64,000 nucleotides of DNA, from assembly GCA_013399855.1 (NCBI GenBank), contig VXAY01006959.1:481043-545042 (forward strand), given 5' to 3'. The position numbers and the translations under genes are program-made. The stretch is from Oxyruncus cristatus (lineage: Eukaryota; Chordata; Aves; Passeriformes; Cotingidae). A model generated the notes under the pieces. The model saw nothing but the letters and a program-made list of their open reading frames with translations, was not told the DNA's origin and ran no database searches. Positions 1 through 10,345 of the stretch are shown piece by piece. Position 1 is the stretch's first letter, and each line of letters starts with the position of its first letter.

Positions 1-2497
1 GGGGGACGGGGCCCCTTCCCATGGGCAGGCCCTCACAGTGGGCTACCTCCTTGCCCCGGCTTTAGCCACCCTTGGTGTTTGCTGTGTTGTGGGTTGACCT
101 GGGCAGACAATACTGCAGCTGCTTCAGGGCAGCACATCTCCCGGGGGCCACTGCCAGGGCTGGAGCACCCTGTCTCCCCCGTACAGGTATTGCAGCAGGG
201 CTGCTCAGGAGCCAGCAATTTGTCCTCTTTGCAGGAGCAGGCTGAGCCGTTTTGAGGTGACCGAATGCAGGTGTCAGCCAGGCAGGAGCAGCACAAATCA
301 ATCTCTCACTGCTTAAAAATATATCTGTATACCACATCTGAACCCTTTCCTCTAGAGTCTTGTGGCAGAAATGGAGTTTTAAAATGCTCAATTATTTAGA
401 GCTGAAATGCTGGGGAAAAAAAAATCACCTGAGGTGTCCTGCTGGAGCAGAACATGCTGGTCCCCATCACCCCCTGATTCCACAATGCCTGGGAGTCATG
501 AGGTCTGGACAAGGTAAAGAGGACCAAGGAGGAAGGAGTAGTGCCTGAAAGCAGGGTACCAGCACCCCAGAGCAGAGCCAGTTCACACAGGGACATGGTC
601 AAACCCAAATTATCACAACCCTGAGGTGTGCCAACTGTTGCTTTCATGCCTGGGTGTTAATTATCACCAATTAGGTGGGGTGGGTGGGTCCTGAAGTACA
701 GACTTCTTGCAGACCAGGGAGAAAAGACAGGTTTTGTAGACCCACAGATGTTGTGTCAAAGAGATGCTTTGGAGAATTAACAGCTTTTAGAAGGGAACCT
801 GTGGGAGTTCCTCCAGAGGAGGACTGTCTGCCCAAACTTGGTTTTTGTTTTTATTTCTCTGTGTTTTGGAAGAGCTGCTGCTTGGCAAGGGCCCAGCATG
901 GGGAGCGGGCACCGAGGGTCTCTGCCCGGTGAAGGAAGATGTCTTCCTGCAGTCATCTGCAGTCCCACATGACAGGAGGAGCACCGAGAGGAGATGACAG
1001 GGAAACCAGGGATGAGAGACCAGAGGATGTAAAGACAGCAAGTGTCACATGGGTGCTGGACAGGGACTGGAACAGTTTTGCATGGCTTTAAGACAGAACT
1101 GAATCATTACAGCTGTGCAGAGTCTCTCTCCCTTACTGAGCTCTGCTCTGGTTTTGCTTAGTGCTCATAGACAGGCAGGAGCATGGGGACAATGATGTGG
1201 AGGGATAGTTTGGAGCCCAGTTAAGTACCTTCACTTGTCTGATTCTGTCCAGAAGAACAGAACCACCAGTTGGGGGTCCCTTCTCCCTGCTCCATCCTGA
1301 GGAACAGACTCCATTCTCGCCGTCCTGGGGACATGGGCATCAGGCAGGGTCTGAAATTCCAGTGCCTTTCACTCAGCTGCTTTGTGGTTATCACTGAGCA
1401 GTGGTTAAAAACCACAAGGATGATGAAGAAAGTGCCTGTAACCATGGCAATCCTCTGCAGCCACATCCCTTCCCCCTGCAGCCCCAGCCAGTGGACACAG
1501 GGCCACCCCCTGCCCTGTAGCAAGCAGAAAGTGAGACCTGTATTTTCCAGGGACACAGTTACAGTCTGAAGGATACAGCCACCCTGATAACTTAGAGGTA
1601 GTCACCGTCACCTGCATCACCAGGCAAGTGCCAACTGCTCCCAGGAGTTAGAGACAGCCATGCCATAAGAGAATCTGCCTGGTGCAGATGCCAGCAAAAG
1701 GCCTTTTGAATCCAGCTCTGAGACAAGCCTCCCCCTGTTCCTGGGATCATCGCCCTGCTCCGGCGCCACAGCATCTGTCCTTCTGTCAGGCACTCGGGAC
1801 ACTGTGGGACATCATCCAGAGAAACCAGTAAAAGTTACAGCACTTGGCCACTGAGGAACTGGTGGTTTGGCCTTTGATTAAGATAAAGCTGTTTAATTCC
1901 TTCCCAGCTCAGCACTGCCTTCCTGCACAGCTCTGTTAGTGAGGCCTGCACAGAGGATGTTAGGGATTAAGGAGATAGATGGTTAAATACAGTTCTGCTT
2001 ACATTCAATCCCAGGAGGCTGGCTGTGGAACTACCCTGCTGTAAGTTAAGCAATAAAGTGGGAAAAGGTAGCAAACATGGTAGGGAAGTGGTTCCATTCC
2101 ATTAGCACCCTTGTGCCTAACAGTGCCAGCCCCTGTGCCCACTGCAGGGGTGATTCCAGTGTGATTTTGGTGAACCTGGGCAGCCCTGGCCTCAGCTTGG
2201 CACAGCTTTCTACTGTGGAACTACTCCCACTTCTTTGTGCTGATATTCTGTTTAAAAATCTCATCTGTGCCACACGTTCACCTCCAGCACGTCTAACCTG
2301 TACCCCTGGGGGACAGCACAACAGGTACATTGAAATGCAGAACAGCAGTATTTTTAGAACAGGCAGATCCCCACAGTATCTCCATACATTTGCAGAAGCT
2401 ATCCAAAATCCTGTGCGAGTCTAAAAGTTGGGAAGAGCAATAGTAAACCCCTTCCGATGAGAGCACTTAAAATCCATGGCTCTCAAAGGGCTCAGCA
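1..2497. other. Unique DNA, no recognisable gene
   Basis: I see no repeat family, RNA gene or convincing exon here. Open frames on both strands are short and none resembles a known protein family. The composition is mixed, with AT-rich patches near 300-430 and 1,850-2,050. Distant regulatory elements cannot be excluded by eye. Confidence 0.5.
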
Positions 2498-2507
2498 GTG
2501 GCAGCCA

Positions 2508-2584
2508 GCACCATTATCCCCTCCTTCCAGCTGGGGAAACCAAGGAAATTATCTGTCTTGTGTAACCCAGGAGAGCTGGGAATA
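2508..2584 (-). repeat. MIR-like ancient SINE remnant (weak)
   Basis: The plus strand reads 'ccattatcccctccttccag', then 'ctggggaaacc' and 'tgtgtaaccca'. This order resembles the antisense of the MIR core (ttatccccattttacag, then gaggaaactgagg, then the ttgcccaaggtcaca region). Amniote genomes including birds keep a few degraded MIR copies. The match is short and diverged, so a RepeatMasker search is needed. Chance similarity is a real alternative. Confidence 0.35.
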
Positions 2585-2999
2585 CAGCAAAATCCCAAAG
2601 TAGGGAAATCTCAGCCCTTGGAGCATAAGCGAGTCCTCAGATGTCAGCATCCAAGGCCATAAACCCTGAGCCCTGCTGCCCAGCCGGCCAGGCAGCTGAG
2701 GATGTCTTACTGCTGGCACATCTGACCTCCAGTTGAGAGTGCCCAGCCCCGTGCCCGCTGCTAGCAGCTTTGCTTCCCTTCCAGGATGCTGGGATAAAAG
2801 CTTCCCACGAGCATCACTAAAATGGTTGAGAGCAGACAGTGCACACCATCCATCTGCTCCAGCTCTCCGCTGACCGACAGCCGCAGGGGTGTGCCCGGGC
2901 TGAGCTCCCTCTGCGCAGGGCAGGGTGCCCAGTAACACACCTGGATTTGTGCTCTTCAAAACCTCGTGTCTGAATAAAGCTGCCCCTTGTGCTGACCAT

Positions 3000-3112
3000 A
3001 AAAAGGCTGAGTCTTGATTGCACAGTCCCTGGGGTTCAAATTCCCATTTTCTCCCCCACTGCCTGACACTGGGACATTTTATCCACACCCTCCTCCTCCT
3101 GCCAGCTATAAC
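3000..3112 (+). repeat. MIR-like ancient SINE remnant (weak)
   Basis: The sequence 'aaaaggctgagtcttgattg' is followed by 'tccctggggttcaaattccc' and then a 'cactgcctgacactgggac' block. This follows the order of a MIR 5' half, with a tRNA-like B box (ggttcaaattcc) and then the core. It lies about 400 bp from a possible minus-strand MIR piece. A degraded tRNA-derived SINE of another family is also possible. Confidence 0.35.
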
Positions 3113-4555
3113 ACAGGTATAGGGGAGTACTCAGCCACTCAGGAGCAGAGCAACCTGATTGTAAACTCAATATTACTTGAGGTTTTCTCGGAGTTCATGC
3201 CCCAGCTTGCAGTTGGATGGAGTGAGGCAGTCCCAAGTGCTTCTGATGGATATAAAAAGGATATGCAATCAGACGTGCACTTAAGCAAGTATATTACCAA
3301 GTTAAATGACTACAGTTTTACTAAGCTAATTAAAAAATGGAACAAAGCAATGATCAGATTAAGGTCATAATTAATAACTCTATAGGTTCAAATTATCCAG
3401 TCACCCAATAAACTCTCCATGTAATCAGAGGGAGCAGCAGCTGATAACTGGAGGGAATTAGTGTCCCGCTCAGAGGTCTTTGGGAGGCAAGAGCTGCCTT
3501 TAGAGCAGTGACCTGAGCTCACCGAGATGACGTGCTAACCTTGCTGCCCTTGAGACCTTTCCCTAAAGCTTGAGTGTCTATCCCAGGTTACTCCCTTAAA
3601 GGGAAGCAAGTAGTCTCAGGATGGGAGAGACCCCCACCGTCCCCACCTCCCAGGTTATCAGGGCAAGAGCCACCACCCACCAGCAGAGATGGCATGTTAT
3701 CCCGCCACGGTTCATCTCCAGTTTTTAGAACGGGTGAAGCTCTCTAAAGAGCCAGTGTTGAGTTTTGCTATATTTACACTCGGGGATTTTAAGACCCTCT
3801 TCTTGGGGGCTTTCCAAGTGGTTGAGCTCCAGCATCCCTCCACTGGCTGATGCCAAGCCCGTGGGTACCCAGCTGCAGGGGACAGAGAGGGCTGCCTGGC
3901 ATCTCCCCTGTCCTGCCTCAGCTCCATCAGCTCTTGGAAAAGCCCAGCATGTGGGTCTCCACACCACGATTTGGGCTGTTTCCCTCAAGGTAATGGTTTA
4001 AGAGGGTTGTTCACATGATCTGTTAATGTGTGGGTTTGTCTTCTTGTTGCTCAGGGCCTGGAATAGCTATAAAAGAGGAGCCAAGAGCAGAAAGTTTGCC
4101 AGTTACATGATCCTATTGTTAATTATCTTAATTATGAGTAGGCAGCTAGGTGACATCTCCACTGGAGACTTGTGTTAAGCATTCAGGTCCCAAATCCCTG
4201 AAGACTCCAGAGGCTTTTGGGGGCTCACAAGCAATGGAGAACAAGCCCTGAGTGGGGCAGGGTGGGAGATGGAGGTGGTGGGGACACTGCTGTGCCAGGG
4301 CTCCCCAGAGCTGAGCCCAGATGTGCCCCCAGCACCCCACTGGGAGGGTCACCGCAGCATCCCAGTGCTCAGGCATGACGTAGGGCATTTTTGGTGGATT
4401 CATGGGGAAATTGGAAAGGTCCCCTCTGGTGCTCCCATGCCCACAGCCGCGGGGCAGCTCTGGCTGGTTCCCTCCCCTCCAGACGGTTTCATAGCCCGAA
4501 GCTGCTGTTTACAAGAAGCAAATGTTTTACTGTCAGCTAATCTGCCTTGTTTGCA
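3113..4555. other. Unique DNA, AT-rich at 3,290-3,420
   Basis: No gene or repeat is recognised. The 3,290-3,420 and 4,000-4,140 patches are AT-rich with TTAAT/TAATTA-type cores and could be regulatory. The rest is mixed sequence with only chance-length open frames. Confidence 0.4.
4068..4075 (+). promoter_or_regulatory. TATA-like/MEF2-like motif
   Basis: TATAAAAG is preceded by 'gaatagc' and followed by purine-rich sequence. It fits a consensus TATA box and partly fits a MEF2 core. There is no CpG island around it and no exon downstream that I can support, so it may be a chance match in AT-rich DNA. Confidence 0.2.
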
Positions 4556-4559
4556 AAAG

Positions 4560-4815
4560 CCCTGAAGGCTCATTTTAATTGCAAGTAAATGATTCTTAAC
4601 GATATAAATCAGAGCCAGGGTGTGTTTGTGATATCTTGCGCTGTAACCAGGAGTCAAGAAATGAATTAGTCTCAAATTGAAAAGGGGAAGGTTTCCATCT
4701 GAAATTGGGCAAATACGAGACTTCATCAAGGAAAGATAATCACTTGGCGGGATAATAATGAGGCTTCAGCTTATCAGTTTTGCATGGAGAATCCTTAATA
4801 CGCCTGTAGCATGTT
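4560..4815. other. Conserved-looking AT-rich block
   Basis: This is a sharply bounded AT-rich island in GC-richer surroundings, with 'ttttaattgcaagtaaatga', 'gaattagtctc', 'aaagataatcac' (GATA-type) and 'ggataataatgagg'. The dense, non-repetitive mix of short transcription-factor cores is typical of vertebrate conserved noncoding elements. Conservation itself was not measured. No open frame of interest is present. Confidence 0.3.
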
Positions 4816-7600
4816 TTGCTGCCGGGAGCGGTGTGAGAGACAGCTCAATAAGAAAGGTAATGGAGAGAGAAGAGCCGTGGCAGCCCTGGCTCTTCCCCGG
4901 CCCAGAGGCTCAGACCCACCTGGCTTTGGAGAAAAAAGTCAGGGAAACAGAAACAAATCATACAGATGGCAAAGTCAGATGGCTAAGGGACAAGGCTCTG
5001 CTTCCATGGGGCCCCCCTTGCTCTGCCAGCACATCCCATGTCTTATTGCAGGGGGTAGAGGTGCTGATCCCCACGAGGGCACCCAGCTTGTGTTCCACAG
5101 GGAGCCTGTCTGAGCCCCCAGCTCGCGGCTGGGATCAGCGGGGTCTTTCCTGTTGGTCTCAGTGCCAGCTGGGTTAGCCCAGGACTGTGGATGTCCTAAA
5201 GCACAGGGACATGAAACAGTCAAGGTCTGGCATGTTTGGGGTGCTGCTCCCTGTCCCGTTCCTCTTCTCCAGGCACAAGGAATGAATTCAGACCTGCAGA
5301 CACTCAGCACCCCCTTCCCTCCCTTTGCCAGTGAGGAGGCTCAGCCAGGGCCATGCAGGGGTGTTTGGGAAGCAGCCAGCACAGCCACAGTCGGGGGCTG
5401 TTCCCAAAGAGTGGGGCTGCCCCAAGGGCCACAGTGGTCCCCAGAGCCATCCTGGCCCAGAGGCTGGGCAGGAGCAAGGAGACAGTGGGAACTCTGGTCA
5501 CCTCCTGTCCCTGTACAGCCCCTGCTCCCAAAAAGGACCTGGGAACTCAGCCCTAATTCCCATACAGTCCTGCTGATTTCTGATGAAATGAGGCAAAAGA
5601 TAGGGATTGAGTCGGGAACTTGGTTTTCTCAGGAGAAAAACGAAACAAAAAAAGAGAAATTTGGTTTAGCATTGAGGAAAACTTCCTTTTCCCAAACTCA
5701 GGCTGAAAATGGCTCAGTAATTTCCTCCCCAAATCGCTCCCATCGTTTGCACTGATTCCCACTTCCTGAAGCCCAAAGGCTTGCTCACCCCTTGGCATGG
5801 CTGCCTGTGCACTGAGCCAGCCCCCTGCCAGCTCCTCCTGCCCAGTGGGGACACAGCCACCCCACAGCTCCAGGGGGCCAGCTCCTGGGGCTGCAGGTGG
5901 AGAAGAACCAGAGGGAACATTTCCAGTTTCCCCATAAATCCCTCCCAGCATCCCTGAGAGCTGGGATGCTGTGGGGACCCTCCCATCGGGGTGCTGGGCT
6001 CAGCTCTGGGGACCCTGGCACAGCAACGTCCCCAACACCCCCACCTCCCACCTCTGCCCCCAGCTTTGGGGAGCCCTTTGGGTGATGGGATTCTCCCTGC
6101 ACTGCTTGGGGCTTGTGTCCCATTGCCTGGGAGCCCTGAAGTAGTCCTGACGTGTCTCTGTGCACGGCCTCAGGCAACTGGGACTCGCTGGGGCAGCTGG
6201 CAGCAGGCACGGAGGAGCAAGAGGAGGGTGATGCTGGCGCTCACAGTGGCAGGTTCAGGGAGAGGCAGGGCCCCTGACTGCCCATTGCAGGGGTGTCCTG
6301 GTGGGGGACCCGTGGGGACATCGGCCACAGCCCAGCTGTGCCCAGGGAGCACAAATGGGGCTTCGGGGAAGCTCTCAGCAGCACAGGGGTTGTGGTGGAT
6401 GATGGGGAGAGGGCTGAGGGGCTGAGCTGAGTGTCTTGTCCTGGAGATGAGGGGTCCAAACTGAGCACAGTGTCTGTGTTTATCCTCCTCCACGTGAAGC
6501 CTCAGGATCAGCTGCCTGACCAGGGAATGTTGCCAGGATTGGGGCTCAGTTGGGAGCGGTGCATCCCCTGCACGATGAGTTCCCCATGTCCCAGGAGGGT
6601 GTCAGCACCAGCACGGGTCCTGAGGACAGGTGAGCTTGCCCTGTCTGGATCTGCTCCATTGTCACCAGCATCCCCTGGGTCCCCATCCCATCCCAGCCCC
6701 GCACGAGGGCGGTGGGACTGCCTGGACACCGAGAGCTGCTGCAGCGAGAGATTCTTCACGGCAGAGCTGCTGGACCTGCTGCCAAGGGGCTCGTGTGTCC
6801 CACTTGCTGTGCCCCGATGGCACCCGATGACTTGTGTGCAATTAGCAGTGGCTGTAATTGCCGACTGTGCCATCTCAGGCCGTCGGGAGGAGAGCCCGGC
6901 GCTGAGCCAGGCTCTGGGGCTGCAGCCACCGAGGCTGTGCCAGCACGTCTGGCTGTGCCCTGACCTCCCTGCTCAGAGCCCAGGGCACAAATGCACCTCC
7001 CATGGAGCACCTCCCCAGGCCAGGCCAGGGATCCTGACCTCCCTGGGTGGGGATGGTGGCCAGGGCAGCTGGCTGGGGATGGGTGCAGCTGCTGCTGAGC
7101 AAAGCTGTGGGTTCATTACCAACCTTTTCAAAACCAGTGCTTAAAAATATCCCCCGCTCGCATGGGTTGGCTCAGCTGCACGGCTGGTCCCCATCTCCCT
7201 CTCGGGATATAAATAGCTGGGCTGAATAGCAACGCTGGCCCAGCGCTTTTCATGCTGCTGCACGGGAGGGGATGGTGGCATGAGCCCCATGGGTGGCCAG
7301 ACATGTTGGCTGAGCAGCCTGACCCTGTCCCTCCAAGTCAGGCTGTGGCTTCAGATGTCCAACAGGACCTGCTTCCAGCCAAGAGTTCAAAGCAAAATGC
7401 AATCAAGAGAACAGCCAGGAAAAGAGAGAGGTGCAGTTTAGGGGTAAGGGTGAAGGAGAGCTGTTCCCACTGGCTGGAGTCTGCAAACCCCTCCTGTCTG
7501 TCTGGGACATGCCCTGGCAACAGTGCTGGCAAGAGGAGCCACTTCTGAACAAGCTTGGCTTTTCTTTCACAAGACTTCACAGGCTTTTTGGAGGAATGGG
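4816..7600. other. GC-rich unique DNA, no gene assigned
   Basis: This long GC-rich stretch has many overlapping open frames in all directions, as expected at this composition. No splice-bounded, family-like peptide stood out. The longest frame is 237 codons (6,431-7,144, plus), with a low-complexity proline/serine-rich translation and no domain. Confidence 0.45.
7208..7216 (+). promoter_or_regulatory. TATA box/MEF2-like motif in GC-rich DNA
   Basis: TATAAATAG lies between GC-rich flanks ('ccctctcggga' before, 'ctgggctgaatagc' after). It matches both a strong TATA box and a MEF2-type A/T core. A focused promoter would start about 30 bp downstream, near 7,240. No transcript evidence is available and no exon is supported. 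Confidence 0.25.
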
Positions 7601-7611
7601 TGATTTTGCAA

Positions 7612-7647
7612 TGAATTTTGTGGCAAAATTCAAAATTTTGAATTTTG
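7612..7647. repeat. Perfect AT-rich palindrome with adjacent hairpin arm
   Basis: Positions 7,624-7,647 form a perfect 24-bp palindrome: one half is CAAAATTCAAAA and the other is its exact reverse complement. In addition TGAATTTTG (7,612-7,620), a TGG loop and CAAAATTCA (7,624-7,632) form a 9-bp hairpin. Two alternative pairings therefore share one arm. The function is unknown. Confidence 0.85.
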
Positions 7648-7832
7648 TAGAAGAGGGATCTCCTTCATTACAGTCCTTTGGTGGCATCGGATGAAGATGC
7701 TCCAACTCCATGTGTCCTCCAGCAAACCCCAATATCAGGGCAGGAGGATCTACCCAAGAGGGAAAGAAATAGATGCTAAAACAAAAGAAAAAAAATTTTT
7801 CCTTTTTTTATCTTCTAATAAGAGCCTGATAT

Positions 7833-8063
7833 TTAATAATGAAGGAGAGTCAGATGTTCAGATATGCCCTTATTAAATGAAAAATGTACATGTCTTAGCT
7901 TAATCCACAGTACAGCTCTCCGACTAAAGACAGGGCAAAAGATCTTAATACCTCTTCTAAACAAGTGGATGTTCTCATTATCCTCCAGTGCAGCTGCAGT
8001 TTCTCTGTCCAGGAAGCTCCTCAACTGCTTCATCACAGTCTCCCCCACGCTAATCCATCTGTC
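7833..8063 (-). other. Exon-like open frame, coding status unproven
   Basis: On the minus strand an open frame runs from just after a TAG at 8,066-8,064 to about 7,833. The translation is compositionally protein-like, with a mid-section of the type KQLRSFLDRETAAALEDNEN and mixed charged and hydrophobic residues, unlike the Pro/Ser/Cys-rich noise elsewhere. The upstream minus-strand sequence ends 'ctggtag', which could act as a weak splice acceptor, but it has no good pyrimidine tract. I do not recognise the protein. A conserved noncoding element is an equally good explanation. Confidence 0.15.
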
Positions 8064-8109
8064 CTACCAGGAATTCATCATTGCTCTCCACATACCTAGA
8101 AGATGATCC

Positions 8110-9835
8110 ATTAGGCAAGGGGAAGAGGAGGGAAAGCCCACATGAAGTGGCACTGCACCAGTCCTTGGAAGCAAACCAGTCACAGTGTCCCCACAAGATA
8201 ACCCTGGGTGCTCAATGGGCTGAGCTAAGCAGGAGGAAAAATCCATGCCCAAAGGCAAGGTGAAGAGTTTCTTCCTGGTAAGTGATGTTTTTGAACTGGT
8301 GATGAAGTCTCTTCTGGAAAGGGTTGGCAAAATCTGCTGCAAAGTCAGAAACCCCTCATTTCTGTGTCACTCCCCATCCAGGCTGGGACTTGGCTGCAGA
8401 GAGCCACCAGCGATGGCTTTGATGGCACAGGCAGGGGCTGCACTGGAGGTTGATGCTGCAGCTGGGAGTCCCTGTCACCCTGTGTCACTCCCAGTCAGTG
8501 GCTCTGGCTGTGTCACCTTGCAGAGTGGTTGGGGACAGCCTCCATGGGCTGCTGATCCCTGCAACCCTTGGTATTCCCACCACTGCAGGGGGTCTGGGTG
8601 GTCATTCTTGCTCTGTCCCATATTCGTTTCCACTGGCAGCAGGAGTTTTCTGTGTCCTCCCTTATTTAATCCAGAGGAGAGGGTCATTTAATTGCCCGTG
8701 TTTCCTCCACTCAAATGGTCTCTGCTTCCAGCACCTCTGCTAGAGAAAAGGAGGTGCTCTGAGCCAGCCTTCTTCCACGGCCAAGGAGATGTCGTGCACA
8801 CTCGCAACCACTCCTGTCATGTTTGGCCATGTTACCTACCTACACCCCTGAAAAAGTACTTTTCCATGAAAAATGGTCATCTCATAACCAGAAAAATAAG
8901 GCAAAGCTCAATTTTGGGAATTCCTCCTGGAGATGACAAAATCAGTGCCCAGACTGGAAAAGGCTGTCCCGAGGTACAACACTGGGAAGGGCCACAAGCC
9001 TCTTCCAGAGCAGAGATGGCCTTTGCCTCTGTCCCCAAGCCAAAAAGAGCTGTGGCTCATTGTGATTTCATGAGTCATCCCCAACATGAGTCACTGCTGC
9101 TCCATGGGCTATCATTTCCTTGGGAATGAGCTCTTGATAGTTCCTCCGAGGCAGACATGGCAGGGGGGAGCCAGGGCAGGGTGGGAGGGGACACTAGGGC
9201 CAGGCTCTGTGGCCACCTCTCTGGAGAAGACACCTCTCTTCCTAGCTACGGCGTCCGGCCAAAATCAGCCCTGCCATTGAATCTCCAGCTGCTCTAAGGG
9301 AACTTGAAATGCTGGTGACACTCACACCGTAAGCAGAGTATTTCTGTTCTGCACTGGGCTCTTTGCCTGCAAACAATCGGTTACTAATCACATCTTTTTA
9401 CCAGTTAACTTGAGGGTTTATCAGTCTGAGCCCTCACTTTTATCAGATCTCAGCCTTGCTGGGCTGATGAGCATCTCTTAGGCTTTCCAGACTCCCTGGA
9501 AGATCTCTGTCACTTATTTGACATGTGCTGAAATGATGCAACTGCCTCTTCTGGAAATCCCCGCAGCTTTGAGATGCTTCCAGCTCAGAGCACAAATGGG
9601 AGCAAGGAAGCCTCATTCCCACCTTGCCAAAGCCCCAGAGTGTCCATCCTGGGCAAAACCTGCATCCTGGGGAGTGCAACGCCCTCGCAGAGATCAGGGC
9701 GTGCTAAAGCTATTGCAGGGGGCATCGAGAGAGCAGAAAGGCGCTCTGTCCCCTGTGCCCGTGTGCACACACATGCACACGCATGTGCAACCCGGTGCGC
9801 CCTCACCCCCCCACACACACTCAGTGTGTTGCACT
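8110..9835. other. Unique DNA, no gene recognised
   Basis: This is mixed-composition sequence without identifiable repeats, ending in a purine/pyrimidine-alternating CA/TG-rich stretch at about 9,764-9,835 ('cacacacatgcacacgcatg'). Only chance-type open frames are present. Confidence 0.45.
9764..9835. repeat. CA/TG-rich low-complexity stretch
   Basis: Interrupted CA/TG alternation includes 'gtgcacacacatgcacacg' and 'ccacacacactcagtgtgtt'. It is imperfect, so slippage is probably modest. Alternating purine-pyrimidine runs of this kind can adopt Z-DNA. It directly precedes the CpG island. Confidence 0.6.
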
Positions 9836-9839
9836 CAGC

Positions 9840-10345
9840 TGTCGTTCTCCTCGCTCGCGACGTGCCCCGGGTGATGCTCTCGGTGTCCCGGGTGACCGCA
9901 CAATGCCCCAGGCGTGATCCCTGGCCACTGGGTGCTCACAGGGTGAGGGTTCATGGATGTGTCGTGCCCTTTTTCATGGATGACCGGAGCACAAGTCACC
10001 CAGGAGGAGGAGCCGCAAACCTCCTCCATCCCGGAGTCACGGCCGGGCCACTGTCCCCGCGTCACCCCCGGGAGAGCGTTGTTGATTCGAGTCCCGGCAG
10101 CGCCAGCCGGGAGCTGCGATTTCTTCAGCTGGCTCAGCAATATACCGCCGGCTCCCGGCGCCGCATCTTCCCTCCCTGGCTTCTGGCAAGGTTCCGGCAC
10201 TGCCTGTGCTGAGGGGTGAAGATGAGCCCGGAGCGCGGCGGGCAGGTACAGCCACAGCCGGAGCTCTGCTCTGCACACCCGCAGCGCCGGGAAGCGCCGC
10301 ATCCTCCCTCGGGTGGCTCCGAGGGGCCGTTCTCCCCGCACCTCC
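9840..10345. promoter_or_regulatory. CpG island, possible promoter
   Basis: CpG density rises sharply. By hand I count about 33 CpGs in 10,021-10,370, while flanking kilobases have few, so the observed/expected ratio is close to undepleted. In bird genomes such islands usually mark promoters or unmethylated regulatory DNA. Within it, on the plus strand, an ATG at 10,222 is followed by eight codons and a good donor (CAG|GTACAG, exon end 10,245), which would fit a short first coding exon. Both strands carry open frames through the island, so orientation is uncertain. Confidence 0.55.

Noticed and set aside
3034..3046. tRNA gene from the B-box-like ggttcaaattccc
   Set aside because: No cloverleaf, A box or acceptor stem can be built around it. 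A SINE remnant is the better explanation.
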